Below are positions 1-13,745 of a DNA stretch of 64,000 nucleotides, piece after piece. Origin of the DNA: Xylocopa sonorina (lineage: Eukaryota; Arthropoda; Insecta; Hymenoptera; Apidae); contig NW_027490172.1 of the NCBI RefSeq assembly GCF_050948175.1, positions 992,001 through 1,056,000 of the forward strand. The letters are read 5' to 3'. Made by a program: the position numbers and the translations under genes. Below the pieces are notes generated by a model. That model saw only the letters and a program-made list of their open reading frames with translations, had not been told where the DNA came from and made no database searches. Every line of letters starts with the position of its first letter. Position 1 is the stretch's first letter.

Positions 1-174
1 TCCATGCTAGGAAATAGCGTTTGCAGATGTCTACGTATCGTAGCAATAGAGTTCTAATGCTTCTCAAAACGCGATATAGCACCTCATTCCTATATTTCAT
101 GATAAGATATAATATTCATTGCGAAGTGTCATGTATACCTCGTATTCACTTCAAAAGAATGTAAATGCGACACT
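1..174 (+). repeat. Representative satellite monomer (variant 'a')
   Basis: This unit sets the monomer coordinates used in the other entries, with position 1 an arbitrary choice. Landmarks are TGCTAGGAAATAG at about 5-17, CTACGTATCGTAG at 31-43, the variable segment at about 41-90, TTTCATGATAAG at 95-106, GATATAATATTCATT at about 106-120, GCGAAGTGTC at 121-130, GTATAC at 133-138, and GACACTTC at 169-176 crossing into the next copy. Variant 'a' is marked by CTCAAAACGCGATATAGC. Other variants carry GATATC at positions 73-78, so EcoRV should cut only some variants. SnaBI (TACGTA) should cut most copies. Confidence 0.95.
31..43. repeat. Short hairpin dyad CTACG-TAT-CGTAG in the monomer
   Basis: The bases CTACG and CGTAG are perfect inverted repeats around a three-base centre, and TACGTA overlaps them as a 6-bp palindrome. 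The dyad recurs at monomer positions 31-43 in a large share of copies. Copies reading TCGCAG lose one pair. A variant with TAACGTAG has longer arms. Whether a protein binds here or a cruciform forms cannot be told from sequence. Confidence 0.7.
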
Positions 175-176
175 TC
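123..176. repeat. 8-bp inverted repeat GAAGTGTC / GACACTTC with 38-base loop
   Basis: GAAGTGTC at 123-130 is the exact reverse complement of GACACTTC at 169-176. The pair recurs in most monomers of the GCGAAGTGTC type. The copy CACTTC at 147-152 can also pair with GAAGTG, giving a shorter alternative hairpin. Variants with ATGGAGTGTT or GTGTAATGTT break several pairs, so the stem is not maintained across subfamilies and may be incidental. Confidence 0.5.
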
Positions 177-418
177 CATGCTAGGAAATAGCGTTTGCAG
201 ATGTCTACGTATCGCAGCAATAGAGATCCAATGCTTCCTAAAACGCGATATCGCATCACTCTTCTATGTTTCATGAGAAGATATAATATTCATTATGGAG
301 TGTTATGTATACCTCGTACTCACTTCAAAAGAATGTAAGTGCGACCCTTCCATGCTAGGGAATAGCCTTTGCAAATGTCTACGTATCGTAGCAATAGAGT
401 TCTAATGCTTCTTAAAAC

Positions 419-428
419 GCGATATCGC
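419..428. repeat. 10-bp perfect palindrome GCGATATCGC (first example)
   Basis: GCGATATCGC equals its own reverse complement and contains an EcoRV site. It sits at monomer positions 71-80 in many variants, and this is one clear example. Variant 'a' has GATATAGC instead, and the GAGATGTCG variants lose it, so presence or absence of the palindrome marks the subfamily. It is the strongest symmetric motif in the repeat and a reasonable candidate binding site, but that is inference. Confidence 0.7.
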
Positions 429-3400
429 ATCTCACTGCTATGTTTCATGAGAAGATATAATATTCATTATGGAGTGTTATGTATACCTCGTACTCACTTC
501 AAAAGAATGTAAATGCGACCCTCCCATCCTAGGAAATAGCGTTTGCAGATGTCTACGTATCGTAACAATAGAGTTCTAATGCTTCTTAAAACGAGATGTC
601 GCATCTCATTTCTATGTTTCATGATCAGATATAATATTCATTGCGAAGTGTCATGTATACCTCGTATTGACTTCAAAAGGATGTAGATGCGACACTTCCT
701 TGCTAGGAAATAGCGTTTCCAGATGACTACGTGTCGAAACAATAGAGTTCTAATGATTCTTAAAATGCCATATCGCATCTCACTTCTATGTTTCATGGTA
801 AGATATAATATTCATTGCGAAGTGTCATGTATATCTCATATTCACATCAAAAGAATGTAAATGCGACACTTCCATGCTAGGAAATAGCGTTTGCAGATGT
901 CTACGTATCGCAGCAATAGAGTTCCAATGCTTCCTAAAACGCGATATCGCATCACTCTTCTATGTTTCATGATAAGGTATAATATTCATTACGAAGTGTC
1001 ATGTATACCTCATATTCACTTCAAATGAATGTAAATGCGACACTTCCATGCTAGGAAATAGCGTTTGCAGATGTCTACGTATCGCAGCAATAGAGATCCA
1101 ATGCTTCCTAAAACGCGATATTGCATCACTCTTCTATGTTTCATGAGAAGATATAATATTCATTATGGAGTGTTATGTATACCTCGTACTCACTTCAAAA
1201 GAATGTAAATGCGACCCTCCCATCCTAGGAAATAGCGTTTGCAGATGTCTACGTATCGTAGCAATAGAGTTATAATGCTTCTTAAAACGAGATGTCGCAT
1301 GTCATTTCTACGTTTCATGATCAGATATAATATTCATTGCGAAGTGTCATGTATACCTCGTATTGACTTCAAAAGGATGTAAATGCGACACTTCCTTGCT
1401 AGGAAATAGCGTTTCCAGATGACTACGTGTCGAAACAATAGAGTTCTAATGATTCTTAAAATGACATATCGCATCTCACTTCTATGTTTCATGATAAAAT
1501 ATAATATTCACTGCGAAGTGTCATGTATATCTCGTATTCACTTCAAACGAATGTAAATGCGACACTTCCATGCTAGGAATTAGCGTTTGCAGATGTCTAC
1601 GTCTCGTAGCAATAGAGTTCTAATGCTTCTCAAAACGCGATATAGCACCTCATTCCTATGTTTCATGAGAAGATATAATATTCATTGCGAAGTGTCATGT
1701 ATACCTCGTATTCACTTCAAAAGAATGTAAATGCGACACATCCATGCTAGGAAGTAGCGTTTGCAGATGAATACGTATCGTAGAAATAGAGTTCTAATGC
1801 TTCTCAAAACGCGATATAGCACCTCATTCCTATATTTCATGATAAGATATAATATTCATTGCGAAGTGTCATGTATACCTCGTATTCACTTCAAAAGAAT
1901 GTAAATGCGACACTTCCATGCCAGGAAATAGCGTTTGCAGATGTCTACGTATCGCAGCAGTAGAGATCCAATGCTTCCTAAAACGCGATATCGCATCACT
2001 CTTCTATGTTTCATGAGAAGATATAATATTCATTATGGAGTGTTATGTATACCTCGTACTCACTTCAAAAGAATGTAAGTGCGACCCTTCCATGCTAGGG
2101 AATAGCCTTTGCAAATGTCTACGTATCGTAGCAATAGAGTTCTAATGCTTCTTAAAACGCGATATCGCATCTCACTGCTATGTTTCATGAGAAGATATAA
2201 TATTCATTATGGAGTGTTATGTATACCTCGTACTCACTTCAAAAGAATGTAAATGCGACCCTCCCATCCTAGGAAATAGCGTTAGCAGATGTCTACGTAT
2301 CGTAGCAATAGAGTTCTAATGCTTCTTAAAACGAGATGTCGCATCTCATTTCTATGTTTCATGATCAGATATAATATTCATTGCGAAGTGTCATGTATAC
2401 CTCGTATTGACTTCAAAAGGATGTAAATGCGACACTTCCTTGCTAGGAAATAGCGTTTCCAGATGACTACGTGTCGAAACAATAGAGTTCTAATGATTCT
2501 TAAAATGCCATATCGCATCTCACTTCTATGTTTCATGATAAGATATAATATTCATTGCGAAGTGTCATGTATATCTCGTATTCACTTCAAACGAATGTAA
2601 ATGCGACACCTCCATGCTAGGAAATAGCGTTTGCAGATGTCTACGTATTGCAGCAATAGAGTTCCAATGCTTCCTAAAACGCGATATCGCATCACTCTTC
2701 TATGTTTCATGATAAGGTATAATATTCATTACGAAGTGTCATGTATACCTCATATTCACTTCAAATGAATGTAAATGCGACACTTCCATGCTAGGAAATA
2801 GCGTTTGCAGATGTCTACGTATCGTAGCAATAGAGTTCTAATGCTTCTTAAAACGCGATATCGCATCTCACTGCTATGTTTCATGATAAGATATAATATT
2901 CATTGCGAAGTGTCATGTATACCTCGTATTCACATCAAGAGAAAGTAAATGCGACACTTCCATGCTAGGAAGTAGCGTTTGCAGATGACTACGTATCGTA
3001 GCAATAGGGTTATAATGCTTCTTAAAATGCGATATCGCATCACACTTCTATGTTTCGTGATAAGATATAATATTCATTGCGAAGTGTCATGTATACCTCG
3101 ATTTCACTTCACAAAAATATAAATGCGACACTTCCTTGCTAGGAAATATTGTTTGCAGATGTCTACGTATCGTAGCAATAGAGTTCTAGTGCTTCTTAGA
3201 ACGCGATATCGCATCTCACTTCTATGTTTCATGATAAGATATAATATTCATTGCGAAGTGTCATGTATATCTCGTATTCACTTCAAAAGAACGTAAATAA
3301 GACACTTACATTCTAGGAAATAGCTTTTGCAGATGTGTACGTATCGTAGCAATAGAGCTCTAATGCTTCTCAAAACGCGATATAGCACCTCAATCCTATG

Positions 3401-4176
3401 TTTCATGATAAGATATAATATTCATTGCGAAGTGTCATGTATACCTCGTATTCACTTCAAAAGAATGTAAATGCGACACTTCCATGCTAGGAAATAGCGT
3501 TTGCAGATGTCTACGTATCGCAGCAATAGTGATCCAATGCTTCCTAAAACGCGATATCGCATCAATCTTCTATGTTTCATGAGAAGATATAATATTCATT
3601 ATGGAGTGTTATGTATACCTCGTACTCACTTCAAAAGAATGTAAATGCGACCATCCCATACTAGGAAATAGCGTTTGCAGATGTCTACGTTTCGTAGCAA
3701 TAGAGTTCTAATGCTTCTTAAAACGCGATATCGCATCTCACTGCTATGTTTCATGAGAAGATATAATATTCTTTGCGAAGTGTCATGTATATCTCGTATT
3801 CACACCAAAAAAATGTAAATGCGACACTTCCATGCTACGAAATAGCGTTTGCAGATGTCTACGTATCGCAGCAATAGAGTTCCAATGCGTCCTAAAACGC
3901 GATATCGCATCACTCTTCTATGTTTCATGATAATGTATAATATTCATTACGACGTGTCATGTATACCTCATATTCACTTCAAATGAATGTAAATGCGACA
4001 CTTCCATGCTAGGAAATAGCGTTTGCAGATGTCTACGTATCGTAGCAATATAGTTCTAATGCTTCTTAAAACGCGATATCGCATCTCACTGCTATGTTTC
4101 ATGATAAGATATAATATTCATTGCGAAGCGTCATGTATACCTCGTATTCACTTCAAAAGAATGTAAATGCGACACT

Positions 4177-7100
4177 TCCATGCTAGGAAGTAGCGTTTGC
4201 AGATGACTACGTATCGTAGCAATAGGGTTCTAATGCTTCTTAAAATGCGATATCGCATCACACTTCTATGTTTCGTGATAAGATATAATATTCATTGCGA
4301 AGTGTCATGTATACCTCGATTTCACTTCACAAGAATGTAAATGCGACACTTCCTTGCTAGAAAATATTGTTTGCTGATGTCTACGTATCGTAGCAATAGA
4401 GTTCTAGTGCTTCTTAGAACGCGATATCGTATCTCACTTCTATGTTTCATGATAAGATATAATATTCATTGCGAAGTGTCATGTATACCTCGTATTCACT
4501 TCAAAAGAACGTAAATAAGACACTTCCATGCTAGGAAATAGTGTTTGCAGATGTCTACGTATCGTAGCAATAGAGCTCTAATGCTTCTCAAAATGCGATA
4601 TAGCACCTCATTCCTATGTTTCATGATAAGATATAATATTCATTGCGAAGTGTCATGTATACCTCGTATTCACTTCAAAAGAATGTAAATGCGACACTTC
4701 CATGCTAGGAAATAGCGTTTGCAGATGTCTACGTATCGTAGCAATAGAGTTCTAATGCTTCTCAAAACGCGATATAGCACCTCATTCCTATGTTTCATGA
4801 TAAGATATAATATTCATTGCGAAGTGTCATGCATACCTCGTATTGACTTCCAAAGAATGTAAATGCGACACTTCCATGCTAGGAAATAGCGTTTGCAGAT
4901 GTCTACGTATCGCAGCAATAGAGGTCCAATGCTTCCTAAAACGCGATATCGCATCACTCTTCTATGTCTCATGAGAAGATATAATATTCATTATGGAGTG
5001 TTATGTATATCTCGTATTCACATCAAAAGAATGTAAATGCGACACTTCCCTGCTAGGAAATAGCGTTTGCAGATGTCTACGTATCGCAGCAATAGAGTTC
5101 CAATGCTTCCTAAAACGCGATATCGCATCACTCTTCTATGTTTCATGATAAGGTATAATATTCATTACGAAGTGTCATGTATACCTCATATTCACTTCAA
5201 ATGAATGTAAATGCGACACTTCCATGCTAGGAAATAGCGTTTGCAGATGTCTACGTATCGTAGCAATAGAGTTCTAATGTTTCTTAAAACGAGATGTCGT
5301 ATTTCATTTCTATGTTTCGTAATAAGATATAATATTCATTGTGTAATGTTATGTATACCTCGTATTCACTTCAGTGGAATGTAAGTGCGAAATTTCCTGG
5401 CAAGGAAATAGAGTTTGCAGATGTCTACGTATATAGGCAATAGAGTTCTAATGCTTCACAAAACTCGATATAGCACCTCATTCCTATGTTTCATGATAAG
5501 ATATAATATTCATTGCGAAGTGTCATGTATATCTCGTATTCACATCAAAAGAATGTAAATGCGACCCTCCCATACTAGGAATTAGCGTTTGCAGATGTCT
5601 ACGTATCGTAGCAATAGAGTTCTAATGCTTCTTAAAACGAGATGTCGCATCTCATTTCTATGTTTCATGATCAGATATAATATTCATTGCGAAGTGTCAT
5701 GTATACCTCGTATTGACTTCAAAAGGATGTAAATGCGACACTTCCTTGCTAGGAAATAGCGTTTCCAGATGACTACGTGTCGAAACAATAGAGTTCTAAT
5801 GATTCTTAAATTGCCATATCGCATCTCACTTTTATGTTTCATGATAAGATATAATATTCATTGCGAAGTGTCATGTATATCTCGTATTCACTTCAAACGA
5901 ATGTAAATGCGACACCTCCATGCTAGGAAGTAGCGTTTGCAGATGACTACGTATCGTAGCAATAGGGTTCTAATGCTTCTTAAAATGCGATATCGCATCA
6001 CACTTCTATGTTTCGTGATAAGATATAATATTCATTGCGAAGTGTCATGTATACCTCGATTTCACTTCACAAGAATGTAAATGCGACACTTCCTTGCTAG
6101 AAAATATTGTTTGCAGATGTCTACGTATCGTAGCAATAGAGTTCTAGTGCTTCTTAGAACGCGATATCGCATCTCACTTCTATGTTCCATGATAAGATAT
6201 AATATTCATTGCGAAGTGTCATGTATACCTCGTATTCACTTCAAAAGAACGTAAATAAGACACTTCCATGCTAGGAAATAGCGTTTGCAGATGTCTACGT
6301 ATCGTAGCAATAGAGCTCTAATGCTTCTCAAAATGCGATATAGCACCTCATTCCTATGTTTCATGATAAGATATAATATTCATTGCGAAGTGTCATGTAT
6401 ACCTCGTATTCACTTCAATAGAATGTAAATGCGACACTTCCATGCTAGGAAATAGCGTTTGCAGATGTCTACGTATCGTAGCAATAGAGTTCTAATGCTT
6501 CTCAAAACGCGATATAGCACCTCATTCCTATGTTTCATGATAAGATATAATATTCATTGCGAAGTGTCATGTATACCTCGTATTCACTTCAAAAGAATGT
6601 AAATGCGACACTTCCATGCTAGGAAATAGCGTTTGCAGATGTCTACGTATCGCAGCAATAGAGATCCAATGCTTCCTAAAACGCGATATCGCATCACTCT
6701 TCTATGTTTCATGAGAAATATAATATTCATTATGGAGTGTTATGTATACCTCGTTCTCACTTCAAAAGAATGTAAGTGCGACCCTTCCATGCTAGGGAAT
6801 AGCCTTTACAAATGTCTACGTATCGTAGCAATAGAGTTCTAATGCTTCTTAAAACGCGATATCGCATCACACTGCTATGTTTCATGAGAAGATATAATTT
6901 TCATTATGGAGTGTTATGTATACCTCGTACTCACTTCAAAAGAATGTAAATGCGACCCTCCCATCCTAGGAAATAGCGTTTGCAGATGTCTACGTATCGT
7001 AGCAATAGAGTTCTAATGCTTCTTAAAACGAGATGTCGCATCTCATTTCTATGTTTCATGATCAGATATAATATTCATTGCGAAGTGTCATGTATACCTC

Positions 7101-8940
7101 GTATTGACTTCAAAAGGATGTAAATGCGACACTTCCTTGCTAGGAAATAGCGTTTCCAGATGACTACGTGTCGAAACAATAGAGTTCTAATGATTCTTAA
7201 AATGCGATATCGCATCACACTTCTATGTTTCGTGATAAGATATAATATTCATTGCGAAGTGTCATGTATACCTCGATTTCACTTCACAAGAATGTAAATG
7301 CGACACTTCCTTGCTAGAAAATATTGTTTGCAGATGTCTACGTATCGTAGCAATAGAGTTCTAATGCTTCTCAAAACGCGATATAGCACCTCATTCCTAT
7401 GTTTCATGATAAGATATAATATTCATTGCGAAGTGTCATGTATACCTCGTATTCACTTCAAAAGAATGTAAATGCGACACTTCCATGCTAGGAAATAGCG
7501 TTTGCAGATGTCTACGTATCGCAGCAATAGAGATGTAATGCTTCCTAAAACGCGATATCGCATCTCACTGCTATGTTTCATGAGAAGATATAATATTCAT
7601 TGCGAAGTGTCATGTATATCTCGTACTCACTTCAAAAGAATGTAAATGCGACACTTCCATGCTAGGAAATAGAGTTTGCAGATGACTACGTATCGTAGCA
7701 ATAGGGTTCTAATGCTTCTTAAAATGCGATATCGCATCACACTTCTATGTTTCGTGATAAGATATAATATTCATTGCGAAGTGTCATGTATACCTCGATT
7801 TCACTTCACAAGAATGTAAATGCGACACTTCCTTGCTAGAAAATATTGTTTGCAGATGTCTACGTATCGTAGCAATAGAGTTCTAGTGCTTCTTAGAACG
7901 CGATATCGCATCTCATTTCTATGTTTCATGATAAGATATAATATTCATTGCGAAGTGTCATGTATACCTCGTATTCACTTCAAAGGAACGTAAATAAGAC
8001 ACTTCCATGCTAGGAAATAGCGTTTGCAGATGTCTACGTATCGTAGCAATAGAGCTCTAATGCTTCTCAAAATGCGATATAGCACCTCATTCCTATGTTT
8101 CATGATAAGATATAATATTCATTGCGAAGTGTCATGCATACCTCGTATTCACTTCAATAGAATGTAAATGCGACACTTCCATGCTAGGAAATAGCGTTTG
8201 CAGATGTCTACGTATCGTAGCAATAGAGTTCTAATGCTTCTCAAAACGCGATATAGCACCTCATTCCTATGTTTCATGATAAGATATAATATTCATTGCG
8301 AAGTGTCATGTATACCTCGTATTCACTTCAAAAGAATGTAAATGCGACACTTCCATTCTAGGAAATAGCGTTTGCAGATGTCTACGTATCGCAGAAATAG
8401 AGATCCAATGCTTCCTAAAACGCGATATCGCATCACTCTTCTATGTTTCATGAGAAGATATAATATTCATTATGGAGTGTTATGTATACCTCGTTCTCAC
8501 TTCAAAAGAATGTAAGTGCGACCCTTCCATGCTAGGGAATAGCCTTTACAAATGTCTACGTATCGTAGCAATAGAGTTCTAATGCTTCTTAAAACGCGAT
8601 ATCGCATCACACTGCTATGTTTCATGAGAAGATATAATTTTCATTATGGAGTGTTATGTATACCTCGTACTCACTTCAAAAGAATGTAAATGCGACCCTC
8701 CCATCCTAGGAAATAGCGTTTGCAGATGTCTACGTATCGTAGGAATAGAGTTCTAATGCTTCTTAAAACGAGATGTCGCATCTCATTTCTATGTTTCATG
8801 ATCAGATATAATATTCATTGCGAAGTGTCATGTATACCTCGTATTGACTTCAAAAGGATGTAAATGCGACACTTCCTTGCTAGGAAATAGCGTTTCCAGA
8901 TGACTACGTGTCGAAACAATAGAGTTCTAATGATTCTTAA
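4177..8940 (+). repeat. 10-monomer higher-order repeat, f-g-a-a-b cassette series
   Basis: The f monomer with GGAAGTAGCG (mutated to GGAAATAGAG in the third copy) begins at 4,177, 5,917 and 7,656, almost exactly 1,740 apart, and another begins at 11,484. Each is followed by g, a, a and b variants. The second and third units stay colinear through c, c, d and e-type monomers. A one-base loss near 6,716 (GAGAAATATAAT in place of GAGAAGATATAAT) explains the offset of 1,739 instead of 1,740. This is the same period as at the left end of the window. Confidence 0.8.
5221..5568 (+). repeat. Subfamily h/i monomer pair, isolated copy
   Basis: Monomer h carries GAGATGTCGTATTTC, TTTCGTAATAAG, CATTGTGTAATG, CTTCAGTGGAATG and GCGAAATTTCC. 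The following i monomer carries ATAGAGTTTGCAG, CTACGTATATAGGC and CAAAACTCGATATAGC. The two variants always travel in this order. This is an isolated copy, far from the region after 43.4 kb where the pair is common. It suggests transfer of a two-monomer block between distant parts of the array. Confidence 0.8.
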
Positions 8941-11900
8941 AATGACATATCGCATCTCACTTCTATGTTTCATGATAAGATATAATATTCACTGCGAAGT
9001 GTCATGTATATCTCGTATTCACTTCAAAAGAATGTAAATGCGAGACTTCCATGCTAGGAAATAGCGTTTGCAGATGTCTACGTATCGTAGCAATAGAGTT
9101 CTAATGCTTCTCAAAACGCGATATAGCACCTCATTCCTATGTTTCATGATAAGATATAATATTCATTGCGAAGTGTCATGTATACCTCGTATTGACTTCA
9201 AAAGAATGTAAATGCGACACTTCCATGCTAGGAAATAGCGTTTGCAGATGTCTACGTATCGCAGCAATAGAGATCCATTGCTTCCTAAAACGCGATATCG
9301 CATCACACTTCTATGTATCATGATAAGATATAATATTCATTATGGAGTGTTATGTATACCTCGTACTCACTTCAAAAGAATGTAAGTGCGACCCTTCCAT
9401 GCTAGGGAATAGCCTTTGCAGATGTCTACGTATCGTAGCAATAGAGTTCTAATGCTTCTTAAAACGCGATATAGCATCTCACTGCTATGTTTCATGAGAA
9501 GATATAATATTCATTGCGAAGTGTCATGTATATCTCGTATTCACATCAAAAGAATGTAAATGCGACACTTCCATGCTAGGAAATATCGTTTGCAGGTGTC
9601 TACGTATCGCAGCAATAGAGTTCCATTGCTTCCTAAAACGCGATATCGCATCACTCTTCTATGTTTCATGATAAGGTATAATATTCATTACGAAGTGTCA
9701 TGTATACCTCATATTCACTTCAAATGAATGTAAATGCGACACTTCCATGCTAGGAAATAGCGTCTGCAGATGTCTACGTATCGTAGCAATAGAGTTCTAA
9801 TGCTTCTTAAAATGCGATATCGCATCACACTTCTATGTTTCGTGATAAGATATAATATTCATTGCGAAGTGTCATGTATACCTCGTATTGACTTCAAAAG
9901 GATGTAAATGCGACACTTCCTTGCTAGGAAATAGCGTTTCCAGATGACTACGTGTCGAAACAATAGAGTTCTAATGATTCTTAAATTGCCATATCGCATC
10001 TCACTTTTATGTTTCATGATAAGATATAATATTCATTGCGAAGTGTCATGTATATCTCGTATTCACTTCAAACGAATGTAAATGCGACACCTCCATGCTA
10101 GGAAATAGCGTTTGCAGATGTCTACGTATCGTAGCAATAGAGTTCTAATGCTTCTTAAAACGCGATATCGCATCTCACTGCTATGTTTCATGAGAAGATA
10201 TAATATTCATTGCGAAGTGTCATGTATATCTCGTATTCACTTCAAACGAATGTAAATGCGACACCTCCATGCTAGGAAATAGCGTTTGCAGATGTCTACG
10301 TATCGTAGCAGTAGAGTACTAATGCTTCTTAAAACGCGATATCGCATCTCACTGCTATGTTTCATGAGAAGATATAATATTCATTGCGAAGTGTCATGTA
10401 TATCTCGTATTCACATCAAAAGAATGTAAATGCGGCACTTCCATGCTAGGAAATAGCGTTTGCAGATGTCTACGTATCGCAGCAATAGAGTTCCAATGCT
10501 TCCTAAAACGCGATATCGCATCACTCTTCTATGTTTCACGATAAGGTATAATATTCATTACGAAGTGTCATGTATACCTCATATTCACTTCAAATGAATG
10601 TAAATGCGACACTTCCATGCTAGGAAATAGCGTTTGCAGATGTCTACGTATCGCAGCAATAGAGATCCAATGCTTCCTAAAACGCGATATCGCATCACTC
10701 TTCTATGTTTCATGAGAAGATATGATATTCATTATGGAGTGTTATGTATACCTCGTACTCACTTCAAAAGAATGTAAATGCGACCCTCCCATCCTAGGAA
10801 ATAGCGTTTGCAGATGTCTACGTATCGTAGCAATAGAGTTCTAATGCTTCTTAAAACGAGATGTCGCATCTCATTTCTATGTTTCATGATCAGATATAAT
10901 ATTCATTGCGAAGTGTCATGTATAACTCGTATTGACTTCAAAAGGATGTAAATGCGACACTTCCTTGCTAGGAAATAGCGTTTCCAGATGACTACGTGTC
11001 GAAACAATAGAGTTCTAATGATTCTTAAAATGCGATATCGCATCACACTTCTATGTTTCGTGATAAGATATAATATTCATTGCGAAGTGTCATGTATACC
11101 TCGATTTCACTTCACAAGAATGTAAATGGGACACTTCCTTGCTAGAAAATATTGTTTGCAGATGTCTACGTATCGTAGCAATAGAGTTCTAATGCTTCTT
11201 AAAACGCGATATCGCATCTCACTGCTATGTTTCATGAGAAGATATAATATTCATTGCGAAGTGTCATGTATATCTCGTATTCACATCAAAAGAATGTAAA
11301 TGCGACCATCCCATACTAGGAAATAGCGTTTGCAGATGTCTACGTATCGTAGCAATATAGTTCTAATGCTTCTTAAAACGCGATATCGCATCTCACTGCT
11401 ATGTATCATGACAAGATATAATATTCATTGCGAATTGTCATGTATACCTCGTATTCACTTCAAAAGAATGTAAATGCGACACTTCCATGCTAGGAAGTAG
11501 CGTTTGCAGATGACTACGTATCGTAGCAATAGGGTTCTAATGCTTCTTAAAATGCGATATCGCATCACACTTCTATGTTTCGTGATAAGATATAATATTC
11601 ATTGCGAAGTGTCATGTATACCTCGATTTCATTTCACAAGAATGTAAATGCGACACTTCCTTGCTAGAAAATATTGTTTGCAGATGTCTACGTATCGTAG
11701 CAATAGAGTTCTAGTGCTTCTTAGAACGCGATATCGCATCTCACTTCTATGTTTCATGATAAGATATAATATTCATTGCGAAGTGTCATGTATACCTCGT
11801 ATTCACTTCAAAAGAACGTAAATAAGACACTTCCATGCTAGGAAATAGCGTTTGCAGATGTCTACGTATCGTAGCAATAGAGCTCTAATGCTTCTCAAAA

Positions 11901-13745
11901 TGCGATATAGCACCTCATTCCTATGTTTCATGATAAGATATAATATTCATTGCGAAGTGTCATGTATACCTCGTATTCACTTCAATAGAATGTAAATGCG
12001 ACACTTCCATGCTAGGAAATAGCGTTTGCAGATGTCTACGTATCGTAGCAATAGAGTTCTAATGCTTCTCAAAACGCGATATAGCACCTCATTCCTATGT
12101 TTCATGATAAGATATAATATTCATTGCGAAGTGTCATGTATACCTCGTATTCACTTCAAAAGAATGTAAATGCGACACTTCCATGCTAGGAAATAGCGTT
12201 TGCAGATGTCTACGTATCGCAGCAATAGAGATCCAATGCTTCCTAAAACGCGATATCGCATCACTCTTCTATGTTTCATGATAAGGTATAATATTCATTA
12301 CGAAGTGTCATGTATACCTCATATTCACTTCAAATGAATGTAAATGCGACACTTCCATGCTAGGAAATAGCGTTTGCAGATGTCTACGTATCGTAGCAAT
12401 AGAGTTCTAATGCTTCTTAAAACGCGATATCGCATCTCACTGCTATGTTTCATGATAAGATATAATATTCATTATGGAGTGATATGTATACCTCGTACTC
12501 ACTTCAAAAGAAAGTAAATGCGACCCTTCCATGCTAGGGAATAGCCTTTGCAGATGTCTACGTATCGTAGCAATAGGGTTCTAATGCTTCTTAAAACGCG
12601 ATATCGCATCTCACTGCTATGTTTCATGAGAAGATATAATATTCATTGCGAAGTGTCATGTATATCTCGTATTCACTTCAAACGAATGTAAATGCGACAC
12701 TTCCATGCTAGGAAATAGCGTTTGCAGATGTCTACGTATCGCAGCAATAGAGTTCTAATGCTTCTCAAAACGCGATATAGAACCTCATTCCTATGTTTCA
12801 TGATAAGATATAATATTCATTGCGAAGTGTCATGTATACCTCGTATTGACTTCAAAAGAATGTAAATGCGACACTTCCATGCTAGGAAATAGCGTTTGCA
12901 GATGTCTACGTATCGCAGCAATAGAGATCCAATGCTTCCTAAAACGCGATATCGCATCACTCTTCTATGTTTCATGAGAAGATATAATATTCATTATGGA
13001 GTGTTATGTATACCTCGTACTCACTTCAAAAGAATGTAAGTGCGACCCTTCCATGCTAGGGAATAGCCTTTGCAAATGTCTACGTATCGTAGCAATAGAG
13101 TTCTAATGCTTCTTAAAACGCGATATCGCATCTCACTGCTATGTTTCATGAGAAGATATAGTATTCATTGCGAAGTGTCACGTATACCTCGTATTCACTT
13201 CAAAGGAATGTAAATGCGACACTTCCATGCTAGGAAATAGCGTTTGCAGATGTCTACGTATCGCAGCAATAGAGATCCAATGCTTCCTAAAACGCGATAT
13301 CGCATCACTCTTCTATGTTTCATGAGAAGATATAATATTCATTATGGAGTGTTATGTATACCTCGTACTCACTTCAAAAGAATGTAAGTGCGACCCTTCC
13401 ATGCTAGGGAATAGCCTTTGCAAATGTCTACGTATCGTAGCAATAGAGTTCTAATGCTTCTTAAAACGCGATATCGCATCTCACTGCTATGTTTCATGAT
13501 AAGATATAATATTCATTGCGAAGTGTCATGTATACCTCGTATTCACTTCAAAAGAATGTAAATGCGTCACTTCCATGCTAGGAAGTAGCGTTTGCAGATG
13601 TCTACGTATCGTAGCAATTGGGTTCTAATGCTTCTTAAAATGCGATATCGCATCACACTTCTATGTTTCATGATAAGATATAATATTCATTGCGAAGTGT
13701 CATGTATACCTCGATTTCACTTCACAGGAATGTAAATGCGACACT

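Larger units (their letters stand above)
1..2784 (+). repeat. 10-monomer higher-order repeat, two units (1,740-bp period)
   Basis: Bases 1-1,044 match 1,741-2,784 at a constant offset of 1,740, which is ten monomers. The six monomers line up variant for variant (a, b, c, d, e, b-like) with only scattered substitutions. The match is lost at about 2,785, where a c-type monomer replaces the b-type at 1,045. Monomers inside one unit differ from each other much more than equivalent monomers in the two units do, which is the definition of a higher-order repeat. Confidence 0.85.

Noticed and set aside
106..120. TATA-like GATATAATATTC as a promoter in each monomer
   Set aside because: It is an AT-rich part of the repeat present in almost every unit, and no gene follows. 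Satellite transcription is possible but not shown by sequence.
123..176. Compensatory base changes in the GAAGTGTC/GACACTTC stem
   Set aside because: In the h/i pair one position pair changes G-C to A-T, but other pairs become mismatched. In the ATGGAGTGTT forms pairing is also broken. The stem is not conserved as a structure.
6633..6842. 69-codon open frame
   Set aside because: It lies wholly within satellite monomers. It stays open because a one-base loss near 6,716 shifts frame past the usual TGATAA stops. It has no ribosomal or splice context and no family resemblance.
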